Shown: positions 33,583-41,544 of the stretch, one piece after another
Layout: each line of letters begins with the position of its first letter
How positions within the stretch are numbered: the first letter of the stretch is position 1
Source: Streptomyces sp. G-G2
GTDB taxonomy: Bacteria; Actinomycetota; Actinomycetes; Streptomycetales; Streptomycetaceae
Reading direction: 5' to 3'
Assembly (NCBI RefSeq): GCF_030063135.1
Contig: NZ_JASISO010000005.1
Coordinates: 1-64,000 of the forward strand
Length of the DNA stretch: 64,000 bases
The notes under the pieces: generated by a model
Seen by the model: only the letters and a program-made list of their open reading frames with translations
The model's database searches: none
Told to the model about the DNA's origin: nothing
Program-made: the position numbers and the translations under genes

Positions 33583-33654
33583 ATGCGTGCGCGAGCCCAC
33601 GCCGCCCGACGCCGCAGTCTGCCCGCCGTGACGCTGCGCCGCCGCTGGGTGTGA
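33583..33654 (+). CDS. Possible leader peptide upstream of SulP gene
   Basis: A 23-codon frame with AGGAG 4 nt before its ATG encodes MRARAHAARRRSLPAVTLRR plus RWV. A TAGAGT -10-like box (33517-33522) is a suitable distance upstream. Arg-rich leader ORFs precede several Streptomyces sulfur genes, but those usually contain cysteine codons, which this lacks. Tentative. The 33655-33856 leader has no other visible gene. Confidence 0.35.
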   Translation: MRARAHAARRRSLPAVTLRRRWV

Positions 33655-33856
33655 GCCCGCCCGGCCGTGCGCTCGTACGGGCTCGGTTCGGTCATGCGCC
33701 CCGTTCCTGGTCCGGTCTCCTTCGTCCGACCCCTTCGTCTTGCGGCTACCGTCCCTCGCGGGGCCGTCCGCGGGGTGCCGACCCGGCTCTTCCGCGTCCT
33801 CCCGTACGCCCCGGCCCGCCGTGGGGGTGCGCCCGAGCACGACAGGTTCGACTTCC

Positions 33857-35389
33857 TTGTCTTCTGCCTTGGACCCTGCTGCCACCGCCGTGTCCGCGGC
33901 CGCGCGCCTGCGCGGCCTGAAGCCCGACTGGCTGCGCGACCCGAAGGTCTGGCGTACCGAGGTGCTGGGCGGTCTGGTGGTCGCCCTCGCGCTGATCCCC
34001 GAGGCGATCTCGTTCTCGATCATCGCCGGGGTCGATCCGGCGATCGGTCTGTTCGCCTCCTTCACCATGGCCGTCGTCATCTCGGTCGTCGGGGGGCGGC
34101 GGGCGATGATCTCCGCCGCCACCGGCGCCGTCGCCCTCGTGATCGCCCCGCTGAACCGGGAGCACGGGCTGGGATACCTGGTCGCCGCGGTCATCCTCGC
34201 CGGTGTCTTCCAGGTGGTCCTCGGCGCGTTGGGGGTGGCGAAGCTGACGCGGTTCATTCCCCGGTCGGTGATGGTCGGCTTCGTCAACGCCCTCGCGATC
34301 CTGATCTTCATGACCCAGGTGCACGAGATGGGCGACGTCCCCTGGGCCGCGTACGCCCTGCTCGTCGCCGGTATCGCGCTGCTGGTGTTCCTCCCGAGGA
34401 TCACCACCGCGGTCCCGGCCCCGCTGGTGTCCATCACCGCCCTCACCGTGATCACGGTCGCGGCCGCGATCGCGGTGCCGACCGTGGGCGACAAGGGCGC
34501 CCTGCCGTCCTCCCTGCCGGTGCCGGGGCTGCCGGACGTGCCGTTCACCCTGGACACGCTGACGACGATCGCGCCGTACGCGTTCGCGATGGCGCTGGTC
34601 GGTCTGATGGAGTCGCTGATGACGGCCAAGCTGGTCGACGACATCACCGACACCCACTCCAACAAGACCCGTGAGTCGATCGGCCAGGGCATCGCCAACA
34701 TCGTCACCGGCTTCTTCGGCGGCATGGGCGGCTGCGCGATGATCGGCCAGACGATGATCAACGTGAAGGTCTCCGGCGCCCGGACCCGGCTGTCGACCTT
34801 CCTCGCGGGAGCGTTCCTGATGGTCCTGTGCATCGCCTTCGGGCCGGTCGTCTCCCGTATCCCCATGGCCGCGCTGGTCGCCGTCATGGTGATGGTGTCG
34901 TTCGCGACGTTCGACTGGCACTCCATCGCCCCGAAGACGCTGAAGCGGATGCCCGCGGGGGAGATCGTCGTGATGGTGATCACCGTCGCGGCCGTGGTCG
35001 CCACCCACAACCTCGCCGTCGGCGTGGTCCTCGGCTCGGTCACCGCCATGGTCATCTTCGCGAAGCGGGTCGCCCGCTTCGCCGAGGTCACCGCCGTCAG
35101 CGGGCCCGACGACGCGCATCGCGACACCGTGGTCTACCGGGTGACCGGGGAGCTGTTCTTCGCCTCCTCCAACGACCTCGTCGGGCAGTTCGACTACGCG
35201 GGAGACCCGGAGAAGGTGGTCATCGACCTGAGCGCGGCGCACATCTGGGACGCCTCCTCCGTCGCCGCCCTCGACGCGATCGAAACGAAGTACGCCCAAC
35301 GCGGCAAGACCGTCGAGATCACCGGCCTGAACGACCCGAGCGCCGATCTCCACGGCAAGCTCACGGGCGAACTCGTCGGCGGCCAGTGA
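33857..35389 (+). CDS. SulP family anion transporter with STAS domain
   Basis: About 510 residues from a TTG; the true start is uncertain because the frame is open further upstream without a good ribosome binding site. The SulP core is clear: VWRTEVLGGLVVALALIPEA, SFSIIAGVDPAIGLFASF, AMISAATGAVALVIAPL, and around ten or more membrane helices. The C-terminal ~110 residues form a STAS domain (VVYRVTGELFFASSNDLVGQ, VVIDLSAAHIWDASSVAALD). Members carry sulfate, bicarbonate or other anions. The preceding short ORF might be a leader, which would favour sulfate. Confidence 0.88.
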   Translation: MSSALDPAATAVSAAARLRGLKPDWLRDPKVWRTEVLGGLVVALALIPEAISFSIIAGVDPAIGLFASFTMAVVISVVGGRRAMISAATGAVALVIAPLNREHGLGYLVAAVILAGVFQVVLGALGVAKLTRFIPRSVMVGFVNALAILIFMTQVHEMGDVPWAAYALLVAGIALLVFLPRITTAVPAPLVSITALTVITVAAAIAVPTVGDKGALPSSLPVPGLPDVPFTLDTLTTIAPYAFAMALVGLMESLMTAKLVDDITDTHSNKTRESIGQGIANIVTGFFGGMGGCAMIGQTMINVKVSGARTRLSTFLAGAFLMVLCIAFGPVVSRIPMAALVAVMVMVSFATFDWHSIAPKTLKRMPAGEIVVMVITVAAVVATHNLAVGVVLGSVTAMVIFAKRVARFAEVTAVSGPDDAHRDTVVYRVTGELFFASSNDLVGQFDYAGDPEKVVIDLSAAHIWDASSVAALDAIETKYAQRGKTVEITGLNDPSADLHGKLTGELVGGQ

Positions 35390-35761
35390 CCCCCGGCCGA
35401 GGGCGCGCGCACGAGGGTCCCGGTCGCTCAACGGGGACGGGAACGGGAGCCTGACCGGGTCGCCACCACGACCGGCGCGTTCCTGGCCGCGTACTCCCGC
35501 ATCGCAGTGCCGCTGACCGGCCGGCCGGGCCGGTCCCGCCGCCGGGCTCGCGCCGCTGGTCCTCGTCGGTTTCGGCCTCGGGGTGAACCCGGGTGTTGAC
35601 GGGCCCTGGTCGTCCGCTCCCCGGGCCCGGCACCAGATGCCGCGGGCTTCCGGAATGCGGCCACCGCCCGCACCGAACAGGGTTGAACCGGACAAGGCAC
35701 CGAGCTGGCCCCGCACCCCCTGACGACGGCTGTCGGCAGTCACCCCAACGGAGTACACCTC
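35390..35761. other. Gap with possible decayed coding sequence
   Basis: 372 bp without an intact gene. One frame reads TTGAFLAAYSRIAVPLTGRP and another reads GLAPLVLVGFGLGVNPG, both membrane-protein-like and on the plus strand, so a small transporter gene may have decayed here. There is no start and the pieces are out of frame. Confidence 0.3.
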
Positions 35762-36805
35762 ATGCGCGCAACCCTCCTGTACGGCGCCCACGACGTCCGG
35801 GTCGAGAACGTCCCGGACTCCGTCATCAAGCTGCCCACCGACGCGCTGGTCCGCGTCACCGGATCCTGCATCTGCGGCAGTGACCTGCATCCCTACGGCT
35901 CGATGAGGCCGGGGGACGGGCCCGCACGGATGGGCCACGAGTTCATCGGCGTCGTCGAGGACACCGGATCGGAGGTGACCACCGTCAAGCGCGGCGACCT
36001 GGTCGTCGCGCCGTTCGCGATTTCCGACAACACCTGTGCGTTCTGCCGCGGAGGTCTGCACACCTCCTGCTCGCACCCCCAGGCCAACTTCTGGGACGGC
36101 GAGGCGGAGGAGGGCGGTCAGGCCGAGGCCGTCCGCGTCCCGCTCGCCGACGGCACCCTCGTCCGGCTTCCCGTTGCCGCCGATTCGGCGCTCATCCCGT
36201 CCCTGCTGACCCTCTCGGACGTCCTGGGCACCGGCTACCACGCCGCCGTCGCGGGCGGCGTCGACGAGCGCACCCGCGTCACCGTGGTCGGTGACGGCGC
36301 CGTCGGCCTGATGGCGGTGCTGTCGGCCAAGCGCCTCGGCGCCGAGCAGATCATCCTCATGGGCCGCCACCAGGCGCGTACCGACCTCGGCCGGGAGTTC
36401 GGCGCCACCGACGTGGTGTCGGCCCGCGGTGAGGAAGGCATCGCCCAGGTCAGGGAGCTCACCGGCGGGCACGGCACGCACGTGGTCCTCGAAGCCGTCG
36501 GCCACATGCCCGCGTACGAGCAGTCCCTCGGCGTCGTTCGCCCGGGCGGCGTCATCAGTCGCGTCGGTGTCCCGCAGTACGAGGACGCGCCGATCGGCAT
36601 GGGCAGCCTCTTCCGCCACAACCTCGGCCTGGCCGGAGGCCCGGCGCCGGTGCGCGCGTACATCGAGGAACTGATGCCCGACATCCTGAACGGCGCCATC
36701 GAGCCGGGGAAGGTCTTCGACGCCACCACCACCCTCGACGGCGTCCCCGCCGGCTACCAGGACATGGCCGACCGCAAGAGCCTCAAGGTCTTCATCAGGC
36801 CCTGA
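35762..36805 (+). CDS. Zinc-dependent alcohol dehydrogenase family protein
   Basis: 347 residues. MDR hallmarks: GSCICGSDLHPY (catalytic zinc Cys), ARMGHEFIGVVEDTG (GHE zinc site), a structural-zinc-like loop NTCAFCRGGLHTSC with three cysteines rather than four, and VTVVGDGAVGLMAVLSAKRL (GxGxxG NAD(P) site). The structural zinc may be weak or absent. Ends at KVFIRP. It stands alone after the SulP gene. The substrate (alcohol, polyol or glutathione-independent aldehyde) is unknown. Confidence 0.9.
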   Translation: MRATLLYGAHDVRVENVPDSVIKLPTDALVRVTGSCICGSDLHPYGSMRPGDGPARMGHEFIGVVEDTGSEVTTVKRGDLVVAPFAISDNTCAFCRGGLHTSCSHPQANFWDGEAEEGGQAEAVRVPLADGTLVRLPVAADSALIPSLLTLSDVLGTGYHAAVAGGVDERTRVTVVGDGAVGLMAVLSAKRLGAEQIILMGRHQARTDLGREFGATDVVSARGEEGIAQVRELTGGHGTHVVLEAVGHMPAYEQSLGVVRPGGVISRVGVPQYEDAPIGMGSLFRHNLGLAGGPAPVRAYIEELMPDILNGAIEPGKVFDATTTLDGVPAGYQDMADRKSLKVFIRP

Positions 36806-37307
36806 GCCCGGGGCCCGGGCAGGCCATGACGGGGGGAGGGGTGCGGCAGCGGTACGGGCCGCGTCCCGTCCCGTCGGCGGAAGCCCTGAACGCACCCCGC
36901 GGGCCCGGGCACCCCGTGGGCTGGGACACTCTGTGGGCTGGGACACCCTGGGCTCGGACGCCCCGGGGCCCGTACGGCCCACGGGGACGGGGTCCCGGTC
37001 CGCCCTCGCTCAGGCGCCGCCGCCGATGCGCCGCGCAGGAAGGGGGCTGCCCCCGCGTGCGTGGGCGTGGCCCCCGGTCGGCCGTCGCGTGCCGGGGCGG
37101 TTGTTGGGGGAAGTTTTGCCCGTGGCCGGATCTCGCCCGAGGGACACGGTGGTGGGCGGGTCGCGGGTCTGGCGTGGGTAAAGCGCGGCCGGAAACGGTG
37201 GGGTGGGGGTGCGGGGTGCGGGGCGGGCGTGGTTGCCCCGTCCCTCGCCGAGGCGCAGGCTCGTGATCTAGTGCCGCGTCAGGGGGACCGGACACGGGAG
37301 GTAGCGC
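36806..37307. other. Non-coding stretch with short tandem repeat
   Basis: About 500 bp with no supported gene. GTGGGCTGGGACACTCT and GTGGGCTGGGACACCCT lie back to back at 36916-36949, with a partial third unit after them. The right end holds the solitary element end (37268) and the asnB ribosome binding site. Confidence 0.5.
37268..37283. mobile_element. Solitary end of the MITE-like element
   Basis: CTAGTGCCGCGTCAGG is identical to the left 16 bp of copy B (30886). No matching inverted end is found nearby, so this is a remnant. It lies in the asnB promoter region, 24 bp before the ATG. Confidence 0.55.
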
Positions 37308-39149
37308 ATGTGCGGCATCACCGGATGGGTCTCCTTCGGCCGTGATCTGCGGGCCGAGGGCAGGACGTTGGACGCGATGACGGAGACGATGGCCTGCCGG
37401 GGCCCCGACGACCGGGGCACGTGGTGCGAAGGCCCCGCCGCGCTCGGGCACCGCAGGCTCGCGGTCATCGACCTGCCGGGCGGCCGCCAGCCGATGACCG
37501 CCGTGACCCCTGACGGCACCGTCGCGCTCGTCTACTCCGGGGAGGCCTACAACTTCACCGAGCTGCGCCGTGAGCTCACCGACCGCGGCCACCGCTTCTC
37601 GACCGACTCCGACACCGAGGTCGTCCTGCGCGGCTACCTCGAATGGGGCGAGGACCTGCCCCAGCGCCTCAACGGCATGTACGCCTTCGCCGTCTGGGAC
37701 GGCCGCCACGACACGCTCGTGATGGTCCGCGACCGCATGGGCATCAAGCCCTTCTACTACTACCCGACCCCCGACGGTGTCCTGTTCGGCTCCGAGCCCA
37801 AGGCCATCCTCGCCAACCCCCTCGCCCGCGCCCGGGTCCGCCTCGACGGGCTGAGGGAACTGTTCACCCTGGTCAAGACGCCCGGCCACGCCGTCTGGGA
37901 CGGCATGCGCGAGGTCGAGCCCGGCACCGTCGTCACCGTCAGCCGCTCCGGCACCCGCCGCCGTGTCTACTGGCAGCTGGAGACCCGGCCGCACCTCGAC
38001 GACCGCGCCGACTCCATCGCCACCGTACGTTCCCTCCTCGACGACATCGTGGGCCGCCAGCTCGTCGCCGACGTGCCGCGCTGCATCCTGCTCTCCGGCG
38101 GCCTCGACTCCTCGGCCATGACCGCGCTCGCCGCCCGCCGTCTCGCCGAGCGGGGCGAACAGGTCCGCACCTTCGCCGTCGACTTCGCCGGACAGGCCGA
38201 CCACTTCGTCGCCAGCGAGCTGCGCGGCACGTCCGACACGCCTTTCGTGCACGACGTGGCCCGCGCTTCCGGCACCGACCACCAGGACATCGTCCTGGAC
38301 TCGCAGGCCCTCGCGGACCCGGACGTACGGGCGAGGATGATCCGCGCCCGGGACCTCCCCGCGGGCTTCGGCGACATGGACGCCTCGCTCTACCTGCTCT
38401 TCCGGGCGGTCCGTGAGCACTCCACGGTCGCCCTCTCCGGCGAATCCGCCGACGAGGTCTTCGGCGGCTACCTCCAGTTCTTCGACGAGGAGGCCCGGCG
38501 CGGCGACACCTTCCCCTGGCTGGTGCGGTTCGGCCGGGACTTCGGTGACGACGCCGACGTACTGCGTTCCGACGTGGCCAGGGAGCTGGACCTCGCCTCG
38601 TACGTCGCCGACAGCTACCGTACGGCCGTCGCGGGCATCCAACGCCTCGACGGCGAAAGCGACTTCGAATACCGGATGCGGCGCATCTGCCACCTCCACC
38701 TGACCCGTTTCGTACGGGTCCTGCTGGACCGCAAGGACCGGGCGAGCATGGCGGTCGGGCTGGAGGTGCGGGTGCCGTTCTGCGACCACCGGCTCGTCGA
38801 GTACGTGTACAACACGCCCTGGTCGATGAAGTCCTTCGACGGGCGGGAGAAGAGCCTGCTGCGGGAGGCGACCGCGGACGTGATCCCGCGGTCCGTGTAC
38901 GACCGGGTCAAGAGCCCGTACCCGTCCACCCAGGACCCCAAGTACGCGGTCGCGCTCCAGAACCACGTGAAGGACCTGCTGGCGCGTCCCGCCCACCCGG
39001 TCTTCGGCCTCGTCGACCGCGAACGGATCAGCCGGGCCGCGCACAGCGACGCCCCGCGGGTCACGCAGGCGTCGCGGCGCGGACTGGAGCGGACCCTCGA
39101 CCTGGCCCAGTGGTGGGACATCTACAGCCCGGAGGTCCAGCTCAGCTGA
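37308..39149 (+). CDS. asnB: Asparagine synthase (glutamine-hydrolysing)
   Basis: 613 residues from an ATG with GGGAGG upstream. The N-terminal glutaminase has Cys2 as nucleophile (MCGITGWVSFG) plus RGPDDRGTW and the conserved GEAYNFTELRREL segment. The synthetase half carries the ATP pyrophosphatase loop LLSGGLDSSAMTALAA and ALSGESADEVFGGY. The C-terminus includes VPFCDHRLVEYVY and LLREATADVIP. It converts aspartate, glutamine and ATP to asparagine. Length and motifs match AsnB, so a primary-metabolic role is likely, though paralogues act as amidotransferases in peptide pathways. Confidence 0.92.
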   Translation: MCGITGWVSFGRDLRAEGRTLDAMTETMACRGPDDRGTWCEGPAALGHRRLAVIDLPGGRQPMTAVTPDGTVALVYSGEAYNFTELRRELTDRGHRFSTDSDTEVVLRGYLEWGEDLPQRLNGMYAFAVWDGRHDTLVMVRDRMGIKPFYYYPTPDGVLFGSEPKAILANPLARARVRLDGLRELFTLVKTPGHAVWDGMREVEPGTVVTVSRSGTRRRVYWQLETRPHLDDRADSIATVRSLLDDIVGRQLVADVPRCILLSGGLDSSAMTALAARRLAERGEQVRTFAVDFAGQADHFVASELRGTSDTPFVHDVARASGTDHQDIVLDSQALADPDVRARMIRARDLPAGFGDMDASLYLLFRAVREHSTVALSGESADEVFGGYLQFFDEEARRGDTFPWLVRFGRDFGDDADVLRSDVARELDLASYVADSYRTAVAGIQRLDGESDFEYRMRRICHLHLTRFVRVLLDRKDRASMAVGLEVRVPFCDHRLVEYVYNTPWSMKSFDGREKSLLREATADVIPRSVYDRVKSPYPSTQDPKYAVALQNHVKDLLARPAHPVFGLVDRERISRAAHSDAPRVTQASRRGLERTLDLAQWWDIYSPEVQLS

Positions 39150-39204
39150 GAAACGGCAACCTCATGGGGCAGGGCGGACACGGGCATTCCTCGCGGTCGC
39201 TCCC

Positions 39205-40323
39205 CTATCGGTGCCGGGCCGTGGTCAGCTCGGCGGCCGGGCCGGGTACCGGGGTGAGGCGGCCGCGGGCGAAGTCACGGTTGGCGAGGGTCTGCGCCCG
39301 GTAGGGGCCGGGCAGGTCCGTCATGTCCAGGAGGCGGTCGCAGGCCTGGATGGACGCGGCGTAGTCCCCGGTCCAGTACGCGGTGATGGAGTACTCGAAG
39401 AGCAGGCCCCAGCGGTACACCCACGGCTGGGTGAACAGCAGGTCCTCCTCGGGGAACCCCCGGTCGAGTCCGGCCCGTACGAGGGCGTGGGCGCATTGGT
39501 GGTGGCCCATGGTCCGCAGCCGTGAGACGAGTTCGTAGCAGGCCTCCAGCCGTTCCGGCCGGATCTCCCAGGCCCGGACGAGGGCGTCCATGGCGCCCGG
39601 CCAGTTCCCGGACTCCGCGCGCAGGACCCCGGCCTGGAGCAGCGAGTAGTAGATCTCCTCCACCCAGCCGCCCATCGCCGCGCGCCGCTCGTACAGGGTG
39701 ATGGCCTCGTCGGCCCGGCCCATGTCGCGCATCGTCTGGGCGAGGTAGAAGACCGTCCGTGGGTTGCGCGGATCGCGCTCCAGCTCCGCGCCGAGCAGCC
39801 GGGCGTCCCGTTCGAACTTGTCGTGGCGGGAACCGCCGTCGGCGAAGTCCGCGATCCACAGTGCGTCGAGGTTCCGCTGTCCGGTGTCACCGTCGCGGTC
39901 GGCGGTGAGGTACTCGTGGGTGACGCCCTCGTAGCGCCACGGGAGGTCCCCGCGGACCAGGCGCTTGATGCGGTAGGTGGTGGCCCCGTCGTGGCGCAGC
40001 ATGTACGAGTCGGCGGTCAGCGGCGGCAGGGGGCCGTCCTGGCGGAGCACCAGGTCCGCGTCGAGCAGCAGCAGGTAGTCCGCCGTGCCCCGGGCGTGCG
40101 CGATGTTCAGGCTGCGGTTGTGCCCGAAGTCGACCCAGGGTTCTTCGTGGAGCTCTCCCGGGATCCCCGCCAGCGCGCCGCGGATCAGATCCTGGGTTCC
40201 GTCGGTCGATCCGGTATCGGAGATCACCCAGGTGTCCACGACGTCGCGGACGGAGGTGAGGCAGCGTTCGATGACCCGCGCCTCGTTCTTGACGATCATG
40301 CAGAGGCAAATGGACGGCTTCAC
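39205..40323 (-). CDS. Family 2 glycosyltransferase with TPR-like tail
   Basis: 372 residues from a GTG with GGTGGG 6 nt upstream. The GT-A part begins SICLCMIVKNEARVIERCL, then WVISDTGSTDGTQDLI and the DxD-like LLLLDADLVL. The C-terminal ~200 residues are helical repeats: RTVFYLAQTMRDMGRADEAI, LLQAGVLRAESGNWPGAMDA, RPERLEACYELVSRL, which look like TPR units. Such proteins resemble the SunS/glycosyltransferase-TPR group. No transmembrane helix. Convergent with asnB and divergent from the collagen-like gene. The acceptor is unknown. Confidence 0.82.
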   Translation of the reverse strand: MKPSICLCMIVKNEARVIERCLTSVRDVVDTWVISDTGSTDGTQDLIRGALAGIPGELHEEPWVDFGHNRSLNIAHARGTADYLLLLDADLVLRQDGPLPPLTADSYMLRHDGATTYRIKRLVRGDLPWRYEGVTHEYLTADRDGDTGQRNLDALWIADFADGGSRHDKFERDARLLGAELERDPRNPRTVFYLAQTMRDMGRADEAITLYERRAAMGGWVEEIYYSLLQAGVLRAESGNWPGAMDALVRAWEIRPERLEACYELVSRLRTMGHHQCAHALVRAGLDRGFPEEDLLFTQPWVYRWGLLFEYSITAYWTGDYAASIQACDRLLDMTDLPGPYRAQTLANRDFARGRLTPVPGPAAELTTARHR

Positions 40324-40626
40324 AGCGGCACCCACCGGGTCCGAGGTGTGGTGGCTCAAGGAACGACGGCGCCGGGAGGGGTCGGCCGTGTGCCGGGAGC
40401 TCGGGCCGGGCCACTGTGCCACGGGGGTGGCGCGGTACTCGGTATCCACGCGGAGCGACGCGGCCCGTCGACCGATCGGCGTAAAGATCGTTGTTCTGAT
40501 AGCCCGACGTGATGATTGTCCGGCGCCCGGTTGTGGTGCGGCACCCGGACCGGGGGAGCCGCCGCAGACTCTCCCCGCGTTCGACGAACCCCATCGTTCC
40601 TTCTCCTCACACTGGGAGCACAGCAC
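40324..40626. promoter_or_regulatory. Divergent promoter region of the glycosyltransferase and collagen-like genes
   Basis: 303 bp. The AT-rich core is at 40478-40520 (GTAAAGATCGTTGTTCTGAT, then TGATGATTG), the probable site of both promoters. No clear palindrome and no gene. Confidence 0.4.
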
Positions 40627-40962
40627 ATGGAGCCTGACTACACGACGGGGTCACGCCTGGGACCGCTGCCCCGCCGGGGCACGTGGCTCGCCGCGAGTGC
40701 CTTCGCCTCGCTCACTCTGGTACTGGCGGGAGTGGCCGCTCCGGCCGTGGCCGCGGCGCAGAACGCGGATGCCCGGGTGACGCGGCCGGGCGGCGGGAAC
40801 CCGTGCGTGGGCCATCCGCAGGAGGACGACGAGGACCAGCCGAACAGAGTGGCCGCGGGTGGCGGGGGCGGCGACGAGCACTGCCGCTCGGGTCCGCCCG
40901 GGCCCACCGGCCCGCGAGGCCCCAAGGGTAAGACGGGGGGCACCCCCCACCGCGCTCCGTAG
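40627..40962 (+). CDS. Short secreted collagen-like protein
   Basis: 111 residues from an ATG with GGGAG 9 nt upstream. A signal or anchor segment at residues ~18-43 (WLAASAFASLTLVLAGVAAP, then AVAAAQ) precedes NADARVTRPGGGNPCVGHPQ and an acidic-Gly stretch. The end holds collagen-type triplets GPP-GPT-GPR-GPK-GKT-GGT. Two cysteines flank the middle part. The repeat is too short for a stable triple helix alone. A strong terminator hairpin follows. Exported surface or matrix protein is the best guess. Confidence 0.7.
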   Translation: MEPDYTTGSRLGPLPRRGTWLAASAFASLTLVLAGVAAPAVAAAQNADARVTRPGGGNPCVGHPQEDDEDQPNRVAAGGGGGDEHCRSGPPGPTGPRGPKGKTGGTPHRAP

Positions 40963-40995
40963 GACCGCATCCGGCGGGAGCCGGACCGGTAGTGA

Positions 40996-41050
40996 CGACG
41001 TGCGCTGTGCCCACCGTGCTCGGTGTGGGGGCGGCGCACGTCGCGCTTTT
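40996..41050 (+). terminator. Terminator of the collagen-like gene
   Basis: CGACGTGCGC (40996-41005) pairs perfectly with GCGCACGTCG (41034-41043); an inner CCCAC/GTGTGGG stem lies in the loop. CGCTTTT follows. Confidence 0.7.
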
Positions 41051-41544
41051 ACGTCGCCGGTCCCGCCTACCCGCACCGGCACGACTTCACTCTTACCGCC
41101 ACCACTGCGCGGGGTGGCGATTACCCGCCACCGCCGCTCCAGGCCCCACTTGAGGACACGCCACGGCAATGCGGCCGTAACGTTGACGGCTATGTCGGAG
41201 ATGGCGCCGATTCCCCGAAACGCACCCCGAAGTACCTGCAGTAACCACACTTCCGCGGCCCTGTTCGGCCGTTATGCGCAATTTCCCTGATGGGGCCTCA
41301 GTAAGTTACGGACCGTCAGTCGTGGCGGAACTGTGCCAATTCCTTTTCCCCTCTGTTCATTTGACCAAGCCGATTGTCATGCTTCCGACAGCTTCGTACG
41401 GCACCGCCGGTCGATCCCCACCCCGGCAGGCGCGTTGACCGCACGGAGTCGCAGCGCCCGTTCCGCCCCCTGCGAGCACTCACCCAAGTGCCCCGGAACG
41501 AGGTGCGACCGCGCACACGCGGTTGGATCGGAAGGAAGACCCAC
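41051..41544. promoter_or_regulatory. Long upstream region of the M4 protease gene
   Basis: About 490 bp without a supported gene. It includes a hairpin GGTGGCG-ATTACC-CGCCACC (41113-41132) and a TTGACC -35-like box near 41362. The protease mRNA leader is probably long. Confidence 0.4.

Noticed and set aside
33746..36982. A 1078-codon open frame on the minus strand
   Set aside because: It is the mirror of the SulP and alcohol dehydrogenase genes; composition is Arg/Gly/Asp-rich with no domain, as expected for antisense frames in GC-rich DNA.
36806..37307. Plus-strand 146-codon frame before asnB
   Set aside because: It is built largely from a short tandem repeat (GTGGGCTGGGACAC) and Gly/Pro/Arg runs; no ribosome binding site.
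37308..40962. Peptide natural-product (lasso or lanthipeptide) cluster around asnB
   Set aside because: The Asn synthetase is a normal 613-residue AsnB and no precursor, protease or lanthionine enzyme lies next to it.
40996..41050. Riboswitch before the M4 protease
   Set aside because: The hairpin is better explained as the terminator of the collagen-like gene, and no known riboswitch core was recognised.
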